From Melieria omissa (taxonomy: Eukaryota > Arthropoda > Insecta > Diptera > Ulidiidae): a DNA stretch of 64,000 bases. Positions 23,757 through 34,957 of the stretch are shown here, in pieces; position 1 is the first letter of the stretch, and every line of letters starts with the position of its first letter. The notes beneath the pieces were generated by a model. That model searched no databases, was not told the DNA's origin, and worked only from the letters and a program-made list of their open reading frames with translations. The position numbers were made by a program, and so were the translations under genes. The stretch covers positions 149,819,927 through 149,883,926 of the forward strand of contig OZ020267.1 of assembly GCA_963971225.1 (NCBI GenBank), given 5' to 3'.

Positions 23757-24500
23757 TCAGGTGTACAACTTTGCTTCCGCCGTTTTCCGATAGGTGGCTG
23801 TACCGGCTGAGGCTGGTTGAAATACATAGATGGTAATGCCTTTAAAGTGAGTGTGGACAGTGCCTAACGAATTGTCATCGCCGTTTCAGTGACAGTTGTT
23901 CTTGTTTTCGTATTATTCACGCTCGAAAATGTCCGTTTATGTGCCCAATTCTCGCCATTTGCGGGAAGTTTTACTTTTCTGTTACAATTCGAAAAAAAAT
24001 GCAGCTGAAGCGCATCGAATGCTCTCAGAAACTTACGGTGATGCTGCTCTGAGTGAAAGAACGTGTCGGGAGTGGTTTCAACGTTTTAAAAATGGTGATT
24101 TCGATGTCGAAGACAAACATGGTGGTGGCCACTTTTGCGGCCTCACGTCGCAAAAGTGGTCAAAAAGTACCTGGAAACGCTGAAATGGGAAGTCTTGCCC
24201 CACGCGCCGTATTCCCCAGATGTCGCCCCTTCTGACTTCCACCTATTCCGTTCGATGGCACACGGCCTGGCAGATCACCATTTTCAATCCTTCGAAGAAT
24301 TGGAAAAATGGATTGCTTCATGGATAGCGTCAAAAGAGGACTCCTTTTTTCGAGCCGGGATCCGAAAATTGCCGGAAAGATGGGAGAAAGTTGTCGCTAG
24401 CGACGGACAATACTTTGAATAATACATCTGTAAGCCCTTTTTCGCAATAAAGCTTTTAATTTTGGAAAAAAAAACGGCGGAAGCAAAGTTGTAAACCTGA
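23757..24500 (+). mobile_element. mariner deletion derivative, copy 1
   Basis: A 744-bp element flanked by TA (23755-23756 and 24501-24502). Its terminal inverted repeats of about 30 bp begin TCAGGTGTACAACTTTGCTT. The first 365 bp and last 360 bp are nearly identical to copy 2 at 54916-55827, so both are recent. The middle of the transposase is missing, and the junction carries an inverted copy of neighbouring sequence. It could be moved only in trans. Confidence 0.92.
23929..24422 (+). pseudogene. Internally deleted mariner transposase, copy 1
   Basis: The N-terminal helix-turn-helix part is intact from ATG 23929 (MSVYVPNSRHLREVLLFCY, later REWFQRFKNGDFDVED). It then breaks at about 24128. 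After the deletion the C-terminal part resumes in another frame, with RPHVAKVVKKYLETLKWEV, YSPDVAPSDFHLF (third catalytic Asp) and LPERWEKVVASDGQYFE. The first catalytic Asp region and the HDN motif of the second are gone, so no active enzyme can be made. Confidence 0.9.
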
Positions 24501-24502
24501 TA

Positions 24503-26859
24503 GTTGTACTAATTTTATAAGTTTACAACATATTTTCACTAAGCTCACAACTTTGACTTCAGCTTAAGATTGAAACTTTTAACCTCTCCCATAGCCTTTG
24601 ACTATAGATTTGAGTATGTTTACGACTTCATTACGACTCTTTATTAGCGACTCCACCTGATCTTCCGACTTTAATTATTTTATATTCAAACCCCAAACTT
24701 TGCTTTCAAATCTTTCAAGGCTACTTTTTAATTTGACTAAGTTTATACTTTAGCTAAGCTTATAGTTTGAACTAAACTTAACTTAACTTGTACTTAACTT
24801 AAGTAACTAAGTAACTAAGTAACTAAGTTGACTATTCAGCTTAAGACTCCATGTTAGCTCAGATGAAAACATAGTTTTATTATTTGTATAAGTTTACTAA
24901 ATATTTTTACTGAGCTCACAACTTTGACTTCAGCTTAAGATTTGAAGCCTATAACCTAATTTATAATTAGGACTTTGGCCAAAAATTTGACTATACTTAC
25001 TAGTTTACAACTCTAGCTTAACTTGCAACCAGATCTGAGCAACTAAACTCTGTTTTCAAATCACTCGAGACATACATTTTACTTGACTAAGTTTATAGTT
25101 TGAACTAAAATTGACATAACTTGTACATAACTTAAGTACTGGTAACTGAGTTAAGACTCAGCTTAAGATTCCATGTAAGCTCAGATTAAAACGTAGTTGT
25201 TCTATTTGTACGAGTTTACTAAATATTTTCACAACTTTGACTTTAGATTGAGATTTGAAGCTTATAGTCTAACTTATACTTAGGACTTGGAACACAGCTT
25301 AAGTATAGTAAACTTTCGAGTTTACGAGTCCAGCTTAATTAGCGACTCCATCTGAGCTTCTGACTGTTGCCGATTTATGTTAAAAAAATCTATTTAAATC
25401 TATCGAAATGTAATTCTAAAATTTAAATGTAAAAATACACAAAAATACAACATTGCCACTGAACCGCGATGGACATCCGGTTTGAAAAAAAAAGTAACGA
25501 GCGGTTCAGTGACGGAAGAAACTACGAAAGAAGAAACTTCAAAACTCTTCAAACTCTGATTCAAATATAGTTATTGCATTTGTATACATTTACTAAACAT
25601 TTTCACTGAATTCATAACTTTGACTTAAGCTAAAGATTTTAAGCTTATTGATAACCTAACCTATACTTAGAACTTTGACTACATATTTGACTATATTTTC
25701 AACTCCAGCTTAACTTGCAGCTCCATCTGAGCTTTTGATTTTTATTATGTTATATTCAAACCCAAAACTCTGCTTTTAAATCTGTCTAGACATCCATTTA
25801 ACTGTGATTAAGCTCATAGTTTTAACTAAACTTGACTTAACTTATACTTGACTTAAAAACTTGTCGACAAGGCGATGTTAGCTTTCGACTAAAACCAAGC
25901 TTAAGCTTTTATTTAGTGCACGAACATAAAATTTGGGCTACTCTTATGACTTAAACTATATTTATGGCCCTGATTATACTTCCAGCTTTCTCTAAGCTTT
26001 TTACTTACTTCTTTACCTAAGTATGCAACTCTTACAAAGCTTGTGACTTTACCAAGCTTGCAAATCAACCCAAGTTTATTCACTCACCCCTTTGATTTAG
26101 TATACAATCCTAACTGAGCCTTTAACTCTAACTTAGACCAAAACATACTTTCAAGACTGAGTTTACGGCTCTGCTTAATCTGATTAAGTTTCTATGATTA
26201 AGTGGGCTGCTCTAAACGAGCTACCTGATTTTGATACCTGACTCTCATTAAGCTTAAAATTCTAATTAAGTTTATAATTAGCGCCAACAATTACGTTTAA
26301 AGCTGAGTTGACGGCTTTAATCAAACTTTAAACTTCGATTAAGTTAATTGCTTAGGCTAAAGCCCACTTCTGTGACTGAGTTTAAAACCCTAAGTTGATT
26401 AAGTTTACTATTTGGACCAAAACTCACATCTATGAGTTGATATACGACCCTGACTGAGCTTGAAACTCTGACTAAGCTTTAAACTCTGATTAAGTTTATT
26501 GGTTAGGCCAAAATTGTCTTCTTAAAGTGAACTTACGGCCCTGGCCAAACTTAAATGTTCGATTAAGTAATTTTCTTGGGTTGAAATACACGTTTGATAC
26601 TAAGTTTACAAATCTGATTAAGCTGATTAAGTCAACTGTTTAGACCAAAACGACCCCGACTGAGATTTATTAGTTGGAAATTTCTTTCCTAAACAGAGCT
26701 TATGGTTCGACTAAGTTCGACTAATTAATTTGCTTGGGTTGAAATACACGTTTGAGACTAAAGCTTCAAACTCATGTTAAGCTAATTACTAATGGAAAAA
26801 CACACGTTCGAGACTGAGTTAACCACTCTGATTAAGTTAACTGTTAAGACCACAACTTA
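24503..26859. repeat. Degenerate AT-rich repeat field
   Basis: Over 2 kb of drifting copies of words such as GACTTAACTTATACTTAA, GACTAAGTTTATAGTTTG and CAGCTTAAGATT. Longer similar blocks recur near 24530, 24890, 25190 and 25580. An 11-bp perfect inverted repeat (CACTGAACCGC at 25457-25467 and its complement at 25501-25511) interrupts it. No gene is seen. Confidence 0.6.
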
Positions 26860-27785
26860 CACCGTGAGACAAAAATGAAAAAACTGTTTCACACTGGAAA
26901 TAATCCATATGGGCGTGAAACTAGAGATCAAACATAGTAATACTGCGTACTCAGTTTTTCATTTCTACATCCTTTGTCCTTTTAAAAGGACTTCAAAATT
27001 TTGAAAGGGATAAAAAATAAAAAAAATATAAAAAATACTTAACCTCGTTAGAATATAGCAATATGTATATCAAATGAAAGAGGAAATGCTCAAGAATTAA
27101 AATAAAATTGATTTTTTTATCTTTCTGTAAATAAAGGATATGAAAAAGGTCCTTTGAAAATTTTAATCCTTCATATCCTTGAAAATTTACCTCACATTTT
27201 CTTGAGAGGTAAGTATGTTAAGACCCCGAATCTCCTTGATCACGTGTCAAAATTTGATGTTTCTCGCTTCATTGATTTGGCATCTTTTTATGATTTAAAA
27301 TACTGATTCTCAAATAAATTAGAATTTGTTTACTTCATTAGAATTGCAGCTTCCGTATTTTTTTTAATAACTTTCGAACCAATAAAGTTAGAGTAATGAA
27401 ATTTTGACACATGATCAAGGAGATTTTGGCTTGTAACATACTTAATTTTCAAGAAAATTCTATATACATTTTCAAGGATATAAAGGATTAAAACGTTTCC
27501 TTTTTTCCTTTTTCATATCCTTTTTTTACAAATAGATAAAAAATCAATTTTATTTAAATTCTTGAGCCTTTCTTCTTTCATTTGATATACATATTGCTAT
27601 ATTCTAACGAGGTTAAGTATTTTTTCTATTTTTGTTATTTTGTATCCCTTTAAAAATTTTGAAGTCCTTTTAAAAGGACAAAGGATGTAGAAATGAAAAA
27701 CTGAGTATGCAGTATTACTAGGTTTGGTCTCTAGTTTCACGCACATATGGATTTTTCCCAGTGTGAAAAATGCTGCCGCACGGTG
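26860..27785. mobile_element. Foldback-type element with long inverted repeats, copy 1
   Basis: A 926-bp element starting CACCGTG and ending CACGGTG. The two halves are inverted copies of each other for about 400 bp; an example is CTCCTTGATCACGTGTCAAA on the left and its complement on the right. TTA on both sides (26857-26859 and 27786-27788) suggests a 3-bp target duplication. No coding frame is present. Copy 2 lies at 38448-39610. The superfamily is not assigned. Confidence 0.85.
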
Positions 27786-27788
27786 TTA

Positions 27789-28964
27789 TGCCTTTGATAT
27801 ATGCGACTCTGACAGAGCTTATGATTCTTTCTTATCTTACAATATTTCGACTCTGACATCTTTGATTTAGTCTGTTAGACGGAGCTAACATAAGAACTCA
27901 GACTTAGCTTAAAACTTGAACTAAGCTTAAGACTTACAACTTTAACTTGATTTATGTGTTAAATAAACTTATGTGTGACTCAAATTTTCCTTAATTTTAA
28001 AGTATATTTTTTTTTAATCATTTCATAAGCCAGAAAACCCAAACATTTAACTGTGAAAGTTTATATTTCGAATGACCACAATAAACAAACAAAAAAACTT
28101 TCAACTTTTGTTAAGCTATTTCACATAAAATGTTATAAAATTTATCTTGAATTTTGTTGTCAAGTACTTAAATTCTCCCAATACAGAAATGAAATTATTT
28201 CCATTCATTCATTCACACCACTCAACTCAACTCAACGCTTGCGTTGCGCGCATTTTCACGTCCTTCTCGCTTTTCCAACACCTCAGCAAATTGCTGGAAA
28301 ATTACAGCTCGTTAAGCACACTTTCATGGCGCTTCATAAGTGGTCGAAAAAAGTTGCACCAGCACAAAGTTTCACATTTATGCAGAAACTGTCGCTTCCT
28401 GGGCGTTGTACACAAATTTGACGAAATGCCAGAAAAGGATGGCAGCAGAGTGTAGAAAGTTTGAAGCGTTTGTTGCCGCTACCGGAACAAACAGTGGCAG
28501 CAACGGCAGCCGTAAAAGCAAACACAGCTTATCCGTTTGAATGTTGTTGTTGTTGTTGTTGTTGCTGTTATTGCCATCAGCATGAAAATCCAGCCAATGC
28601 GCATGCAACGCACCTGAAAAGTGCTAATTTACTGTGCAACTTTTGGGCTACTTAACAGACAGCAACAGCAACAACAACAACAGCAGCAACGACATAAATG
28701 ATAAACTTTGCCAACTATATAAACGAGCTGAGAGTGGGCTCAATATAAAGTTGTTGTTGGCTTATTATTATGAATGCCAAAAATGGACAAGTGAGCCTTG
28801 GTGCCTTCGTTGGCAACAACAAATTTTCGCATTTATGCAGCACACGCAAACTTAAATTGCTGCTCCCTCTCCCCCTCTATGCCCCTCTATTCAATTTCCA
28901 TTTATCACCGTTAATGCTAATGCTGCCACAGACACTAAAATAGTTTATTGACTTTGCATTGCAG
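27789..28964. other. Non-coding sequence upstream of the first seen pgant2 exon
   Basis: Probably intron, because 28965 is preceded by a good acceptor (TTTGCATTGCAG). It holds CAA/TTG triplet runs (about 28543-28567 and 28660-28690). No exon coding for the missing membrane anchor was recognised here. Confidence 0.5.
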
Positions 28965-29455
28965 GTGGAAAATCGAGCGCTGCGTCTGCGCGAAGTGGCC
29001 ACCGCCATGCAAATGTACCAGGATGAGGCGCATCCCTCGCCGGCCGCCATGTACGGCGCAGCAGCGGGCCCCGGTGCCGCCGCGGGCCTCGGTCTGGGCC
29101 ACAAGTTGAGTCGATTGCACAGCGCCACGGGCAATGAAATCGAGGAGACGGGCGGCGGCGACGGCGACGGCAACATAATCATCATTGGCACCGGTCCGGC
29201 GTTTCATCCGCGCGTGGGCGCGTTGGCACTGAACGGCTTCAACACACAGGTGGAGGAAACGTCGCACAGTGGCGGCGGCGGTGGCGGCACGGGGCACTCC
29301 AGCGTGGGCGACTTTCAGTATTTTGACGAGGCGGCCTACATACGTGGCGGCGCGTTGCGTGCGGGCGAGGATCCCTACATCAGGAATCGGTTCAATCAGA
29401 AGGCCAGCGATGCGCTGCCCAGCAATCGCGATGTGCCCGACACGCGCAATCCAAT
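28965..29455 (+). CDS. pgant2: pgant2 exon: luminal stem and start of catalytic region
   Basis: The exon follows a TTTGCATTGCAG acceptor and ends before GTGAGTGG. It is read in phase 0 from GTG 28965. The first 113 residues are low-complexity: alanine/glycine-rich ([14 protein letters not shown]), then glycine/aspartate-rich with a short IIII stretch, then a run of six glycines. The conserved part starts at [16 protein letters not shown] and continues through [17 protein letters not shown] to VPDTRNP. These match the GALNT2 signature just before the catalytic domain. The stem is clearly longer than in vertebrate GALNT2. The last codon is split AT|G and completed by the next exon. Confidence 0.92.
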
Positions 29456-30026
29456 GTGAGTGGCAGAGTTTTTCTAAATTTGAAAATTTACTAAACTAAA
29501 AGTTTTAGCTTTTATTGGAATCGAAAAGTGTTGGCGCTAAATTGAATTATTTTAGTATTTTTGCCATATTTTTTTTTATTCAACGCGAGCGACTTTAGTG
29601 CCACAAATGGCATTTTTGTTTATTTTATTTTGAACGCCAATCAAAGTTGCAAATGCTGCACTGCTGCATGTGTCAATAAGCCAGTGCAGCGCTGTCAAGT
29701 GGTGGTGGGGGATGAGTGCTGCTAAAAATGGCAAAGCAAACAAAAGTTCAACAACAACAAAGGAAAACGAGTACAAAAACGTATTGAACAAGTTGATTGC
29801 ATCAACTACGACCCAATGCTTGCCACACCCTCATCCCTTAGCTTAACGTTCACCTGCCACCACACACACGGTATACTAACTACAACAACAACAACAACAA
29901 CACACATGCTGGCAGCAGCAGCAGCAGCAACAAAACATAAAAATATGTGCACACACAAAGCGTCGGAAATGACAAAAATAAAATGGCAAAATGGGTGCGC
30001 TGCATGTGGGGAAACTGGCGTTTGCA

Positions 30027-30063
<37 letters not shown>

Positions 30064-30504
30064 CTTGCGCGTGTATATGTCAGCCATGCACGTGTGCTCG
30101 GGCACAATTAAAAGAACAATGCGCCACACATTGCCGAAGGAGGTCGCCCGTAGTGCTGGCTGACTGGCTTCAAGTATTTGAGCTGTGCCGTTGCTGTCAT
30201 GCAACACACACACACTCACACTACAATAAACAACGAGAACAACAGCAGAAGCAACACAAAGACAGCACAAGCAACTGTTGCTGTTTTCATTGCAGTGTTG
30301 TTTTTTTTTACTGTGGTTGCTTGTCATTGTTGCTATAAACCATTGACATTAATTTTCATACCCAAGTACATAGTTGGTGTGTGTGTTGCTGGCTTTCAAT
30401 CTATAGATTGCCAATCTCTCCCTTCCCTCTTTCTCTCCGCCTCATTCCTTTGCTGACAATATTTTTACAACATTTTTCTATTTTTGCTGTCCGTTTCGCC
30501 TGGC

Positions 30505-31076
30505 CAGTGTTGCCAGTTACCTGAAATTACTTTCTTCTGATTCTTAAATAAAATACTGAAATTTCGCCTAAAATTAAAAAAAATCTTCTAAAATGTTTTT
30601 ATTAATTTGCGTCATTTTAAAGAAATTCAACTTCTCATAAAAAATAAAAATTTATAATAATAAGTAAAATTTTTTTATGCAGCCTTTTTTTCTTTTTTGG
30701 CTTAACAACAAAAACTTAACATAAACAAAACATATAAATAAAATAAATAAAAATTAAATAAATAAAAATGAAATAAATAAAAATGTAATAAAATAAAATA
30801 AAATAAAATAAAATAAAATAAAATAAAATAAAATAAAATAAAATAAAATAAAATAAAATAAAATAAAATAAAATAAAATAAAATAAAATAAAATAAAATA
30901 AAATAAAATAAAATAAAATAAAATAAAATAAAATAAAATAAAATAAAATAAAATAAAATAAAATAAAATAAATCTCCTAAACTTTCTCCTAAACAATTCT
31001 TCCTCCTAAAAATTATACTAAAAGACCAAGAATCTCCTTAATCTAAGAGGAAATCTGATCTGATCTGGCAACACTG
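30505..31076. mobile_element. MITE-like element with CAGTGTTGCCAG termini
   Basis: CAGTGTTGCCAG at 30505-30516 is the exact complement of CTGGCAACACTG at 31065-31076. The interior is AT-rich, with scattered CTCCTAAA-like words on both sides and the long TAAAA run in the middle. No target-site duplication is evident and no coding frame exists. The superfamily is unassigned. Confidence 0.6.
30787..30971. repeat. Pentanucleotide run (TAAAA)n, about 37 copies
   Basis: An almost perfect run of about 185 bp of AAATA/TAAAA units inside the MITE at 30505-31076. Its purity indicates recent expansion. The Phe/Ile/Leu/Tyr frame on the opposite strand is an artefact. Confidence 0.97.
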
Positions 31077-32606
31077 TACCACAACCCACTGTATGTGGGT
31101 TGTGTCTCTTCTTCTCTGCTGTTCTATTCTGTTCTGTGCTTGTTTACCTTTCGTTCATATACAGTTACTTTTATTGTTTGTTTATGTCCACTCACAATCA
31201 AGTGGCTGGCCTCGCCTGTCGCTGTTGGCTGATGTTGCCACAGTCTGTGTCAAGCCGCTTCCTTCCATGCAAGTTTTTTTTTCCTTGTTGTTGTTACAAT
31301 TTGCATGCACATTCCTTTCCTTTTTTGTAGCTGACAAATCGAGCGTAAAAGTGCGCCCTTCCCTCGTCCCCTCCCCCTTCAGGCAGCACAGATAACATCT
31401 TCAATTTGCTTATGTAAATTTCTGCTTCGTACACTGCGACCAACACGTCAGGGCCGAAATTTTTAAACGAATCGCAGCCAGTAACCCAGTTGCGAAGCGT
31501 TTTAATCAGCTCAAAGTGCGCACTTCATTAATTTTGCCACATTATCGCCCGAAAAGATGAAAAGCGCGCTCGACCCATTTGCAACGCGGCGAGTCCATTA
31601 AAAGCACATTAGGCAGGATTACGGTCATAGTTTTGGTGTAATTGATGAGGCCCGCCGCTGCCGCATAGCTGCCCACACGCAACAACTGTGACGCTCCACA
31701 CGCTCGACAGCTGCTTCACTCGGCCACACACTCGAGTCGCCCAAGTCGCATGTTTCATTTGTATTGATTTTGTTTTGAGCGTTGGGCATTGCTGTTGGGA
31801 TTCAAAAGGATTTACACGCACCGCATTCGCATTTGGCTGGCAGAAATGAACATTTTGGCATTTGGCATTTCTTTGGCCTTGGTGCGTCTCTCTTGCATAT
31901 TCCGGACATGTTTCGTGTGCTGGACAGATTGAAGCTGAGCGAGGGCGCATGCTTTGATAGGCAGCGGGCAATTTGTTGTTGCAACTGTCAGTTTAGAGTG
32001 TGTTACACATACATATGGTATGTATGTGTGTGTGAGTCTTTTAGGGTTATGAAATTTTAGATTAGGGTACAGTAGGCAACATTTCATTGGCGCCAAGAAA
32101 ACTACGTTTGCAGCAAGAGATCGCTTGTACAACACAAAGTAATATAGAAAGAAAAACAAGTAATCTATACTTAAAGGACCAGGTTTTTAAGGAACTTAAT
32201 TAATTTTTGATTCAATGGGCTGTAAGGTCATTAGTGAAAAGGAAAAAACTTTGCAGTCTTCCAACGTTTCATTAGTAATTCGCTGACCTCTTCCAAACTA
32301 GATCAATTCTTATTGAGATAATCAGTTCCAGTTAGAACAATCAGTCTCAACTAAATTGAGACAGTCCAATTACAAAAAACACTAAACTAATGCTTCGGAC
32401 AATCCGCAATAAGTTACCTATAACCATAAAACCAAGCAAGATCGGATCAAACCAGACCAGACCAAATGCTGACCAGAGCTATTAGACCCAGAAAGATGAA
32501 ATCAAACCAGGCCAGACCAAAGCTATTAGACCCAACAAGATCAGATAAACTAGACCAGAACAATAAGACTACACAATATCAGATCAAACTAGATCAAATC
32601 AGATCC
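31077..32606. other. Intronic non-coding sequence
   Basis: No exon is seen. Near the right end (32430-32600) a loose repeat of ACCAGACCAGACCAAA and TATTAGACCCA words occurs. Confidence 0.5.
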
Positions 32607-32610
32607 TTAA

Positions 32611-33340
32611 GGGGGGAAGTATGAAAATAAATTTCAAAAAATCGATTTTTTTTTTATTATCTTAATCGACAGGTATAAGCATTGAGAAATCAGTCAAAAA
32701 ATTTCAAAAGCCTATTGTCAAAATTGTGGAAGTTGTGCCATTTGATATTGGTTGGCGCCGAAGCGGCTGAGCGCGACTGGCGGCAAGACGCAAACTTTAA
32801 ACGGCGTTTTCTCAAAACCATGTTTTTCAAATTGGCGTGCATGATTACAAAAAAAGTTGTTGGCCGATTTCCTTCATCCAGCCCTTATTTTAAAGAGCAT
32901 AAAAAACTGCACAGGATAGACTACAGGCGTAAAAAAAAAATTATTTTTTGACCATTTTTGACTCGAAAATTATTGCAAAAAAAGCCGTTTTTTCTTTGCA
33001 ACACTGATTTTTATAGTTAATATTCGAATTTCGCAAAGATTGTAGTCTATCCGATAAAAAAAACCCTCTCGAGTAAAAAAATGTTTGGTTTTATGATTTC
33101 AGATGAAAATTGCGGCCAGAATCGTGTACGGCAACTTCAATGTCAGCGGCAACACGTCTTACGGGATCGACCATAAGTCATTCAATTTTTTTTTTTTTCA
33201 TAATGTAAAAAATGTTTTTTTTTCCTTAAACATTGCTCTAAATATAAACGATATCAATTTTTATGTGCGCCATTTTATTTCTCCACAAATTGAATCGCAA
33301 AAAAGGACTTTTTTTTCGGCTCCGAGAGGTACTTCCCCCC
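32611..33340. mobile_element. TTAA-flanked MITE with GGGGGGAAGTA termini
   Basis: TTAA at 32607-32610 and 33341-33344 flanks a 730-bp element. Its ends are GGGGGGAAGTA and the exact complement, TACTTCCCCCC. The TTAA target and 11-bp terminal repeats fit a non-autonomous piggyBac-type element. The open frame at 32682-32951 does not resemble a transposase. It lies inside the pgant2 intron. Confidence 0.75.
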
Positions 33341-33681
33341 TTAACCCTTCCTTACATACATAGTTATGTGAGAAAGAGTATATAAAATATTGTTTCAACA
33401 CTAGAAAGACCATTGCAGTAATTTTGATGGTTCTTCATTTTTAAATATCTCTATTTTCTTTAGTATTTCCATCAACTTTTGCTTTGATAACTTTTATTTT
33501 TTTATCGGGTTCTACAATAAGTTCTACAATTAGGGTTCTACAATTAAAATTAGCCAAATCCGATGTGTACTTTTCGAGATACCAGCGGATGTAATATGTA
33601 GTCTTTGTAGGCATGGAAAACTTGTAGTCTTTCTTTTCTTTCTAGTTCTATAAATTGGGAATATTTAGTTAGAGTTCAAGA

Positions 33682-34077
33682 GCTAGTTTACTTTTTAACA
33701 ATTTTAGCTTAGAACGGGTTAAATAAATTTTTTTAAATAAATTTTGTATCAATATTTTTTAATGACAGAAAAATTATGTAATATTTGTGGAAAAATAAAA
33801 AATTATCACTTTTTCATGTTATTAAACCATTATTAAAAAAAAGGGTTTTGAACAAATGCGCCCAGTTCGTAGACTTCAATTAGAACACAAACTTTCCCTC
33901 ATATCGCTGCAGGTTATTGAAAATTATTTTGGGGATAATAGTAAAATTTTTTTAAATTGCTTTGAATTCTCTTCTAAAAACATAAATTTGTTGAACATAA
34001 ATCAATCGTATCGCTTTTGCTATAAGATGACAAATAGGCTAAGTTGCTCTCAGAAAACTTTGGGGTCGAAGAGTTAA
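33682..34077. repeat. Copy of the TTAACYCTTTCG-type MITE (copy E)
   Basis: The sequence aligns with 37480-37878 over its length, including CGTAGACTTCAATTAGAACA and AAGATGACAAATAGG. It ends GGGGTCGAAGAG followed by TTAA at 34074-34077. The left edge is uncertain. It may be the TTAACCC at 33341, which would make the neighbouring MITE share its TTAA. Confidence 0.6.
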
Positions 34078-34084
34078 GTTCCTC

Positions 34085-34430
34085 TTCTTCTTCTTCTTCT
34101 GCTTCTTCGTCTTCTTCTTCTTCTTCTTCTTCTTGACTGGCACGAATGCCCGATTACGAGACTAAGACTACCCGCAACCATCCATGTTCTGCGTGTGAAT
34201 TTTTCAAGGTTGGAAGAGACCTACAGTTTTATGCCAAATCCGAATGGCGAGTTGGGAGCTTTTTCATAGGCAATTTTTACTCTCAGAGGTTTGCCATTTT
34301 CTGCTGAGAGGATAGCCGGCGAAAGAAAAATTTTCGTTTTTCTTTTTTTCGGTGTTAGCAGCAACGGAGTCTTGAACCTGGGTTCGAGCGTCGCATTTGA
34401 CTCGCGGCCCAGCTGAGCCACCGCGGCTGC
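34085..34430 (-). mobile_element. tRNA-derived SINE with (GAA)n tail and 13-bp target duplication
   Basis: The element is flanked by perfect copies of AGTTAAGTTCCTC at 34072-34084 and 34431-34443. Read on the - strand it begins at 34430 with a tRNA-like head. Box A is TGGCTCAGCTGGG, and box B, GGTTCAAGACTCC, follows about 40 bases later. A body of about 230 bases (including GGCATAAAACTGTAGGTC) follows, then a GAA/AAG tail at 34085-34134. Box A and B, the tail and the duplication together identify a SINE inserted by LINE machinery. It landed in the right edge of MITE copy E. Confidence 0.85.
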
Positions 34431-34443
34431 AGTTAAGTTCCTC

Positions 34444-34957
34444 ATTTTCCATAAATAAACACACAAATATTTTGGCTATCTCATAGAACAATTAGAGTAA
34501 CGGTTTAATCCTACCATACCGAATCCAGCTCGTTAGCCCAGCGTCGAGTGTACTGGGTTTCCATAGTAGAGGTTGTGTAGTCGAATTCACTTCAGGCTTG
34601 AGGCATTGCTACTTGTCCAATTTTTCAAATTTGTTCTTCATTCTAATGATTTTCCATTTCATTAACATTTTTCAATCAACATTTACAAATCAAATCCTCC
34701 ACTTTGGAACAAGTTCTCAACCTTTCCACTTCACTTAGTGGATCCTCGTTTTCAGTAATCATGCAAGCGCAACAACAACTTCACCACCAATGGCACAGCA
34801 CTCAACAAAGACTCCAACCCACTGCGTTATTCAGTTCCTATCTAACAGTTTCTAACTTTTACCATACGGCGGCGTCTTTTCTAGGGAACAACAATGGACC
34901 CCATCACCTGAGACTGATAGTGCATGCAGCAGATCCTCTAGTAGTGTCAGTAGAGAC
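34444..34957. other. Intronic non-coding sequence with one arm of a direct repeat
   Basis: Bases about 34800-34880 are repeated in degenerate form at 35207-35303, with shared words such as AAAGACTC, CTATC and ACCATAC(G/A)G(C/A)GGCG. These direct repeats bracket the LINE tail at 34958-35169. No exon is seen. Confidence 0.5.

Noticed and set aside
29806..30327. 173-codon frame on the - strand
   Set aside because: It is composed largely of CA/GT and CAA repeat translations (His-Thr and Val-Val runs).
30754..30996. 80-codon Phe/Ile/Leu/Tyr repeat protein
   Set aside because: It is a translation of the (TAAAA)n run.
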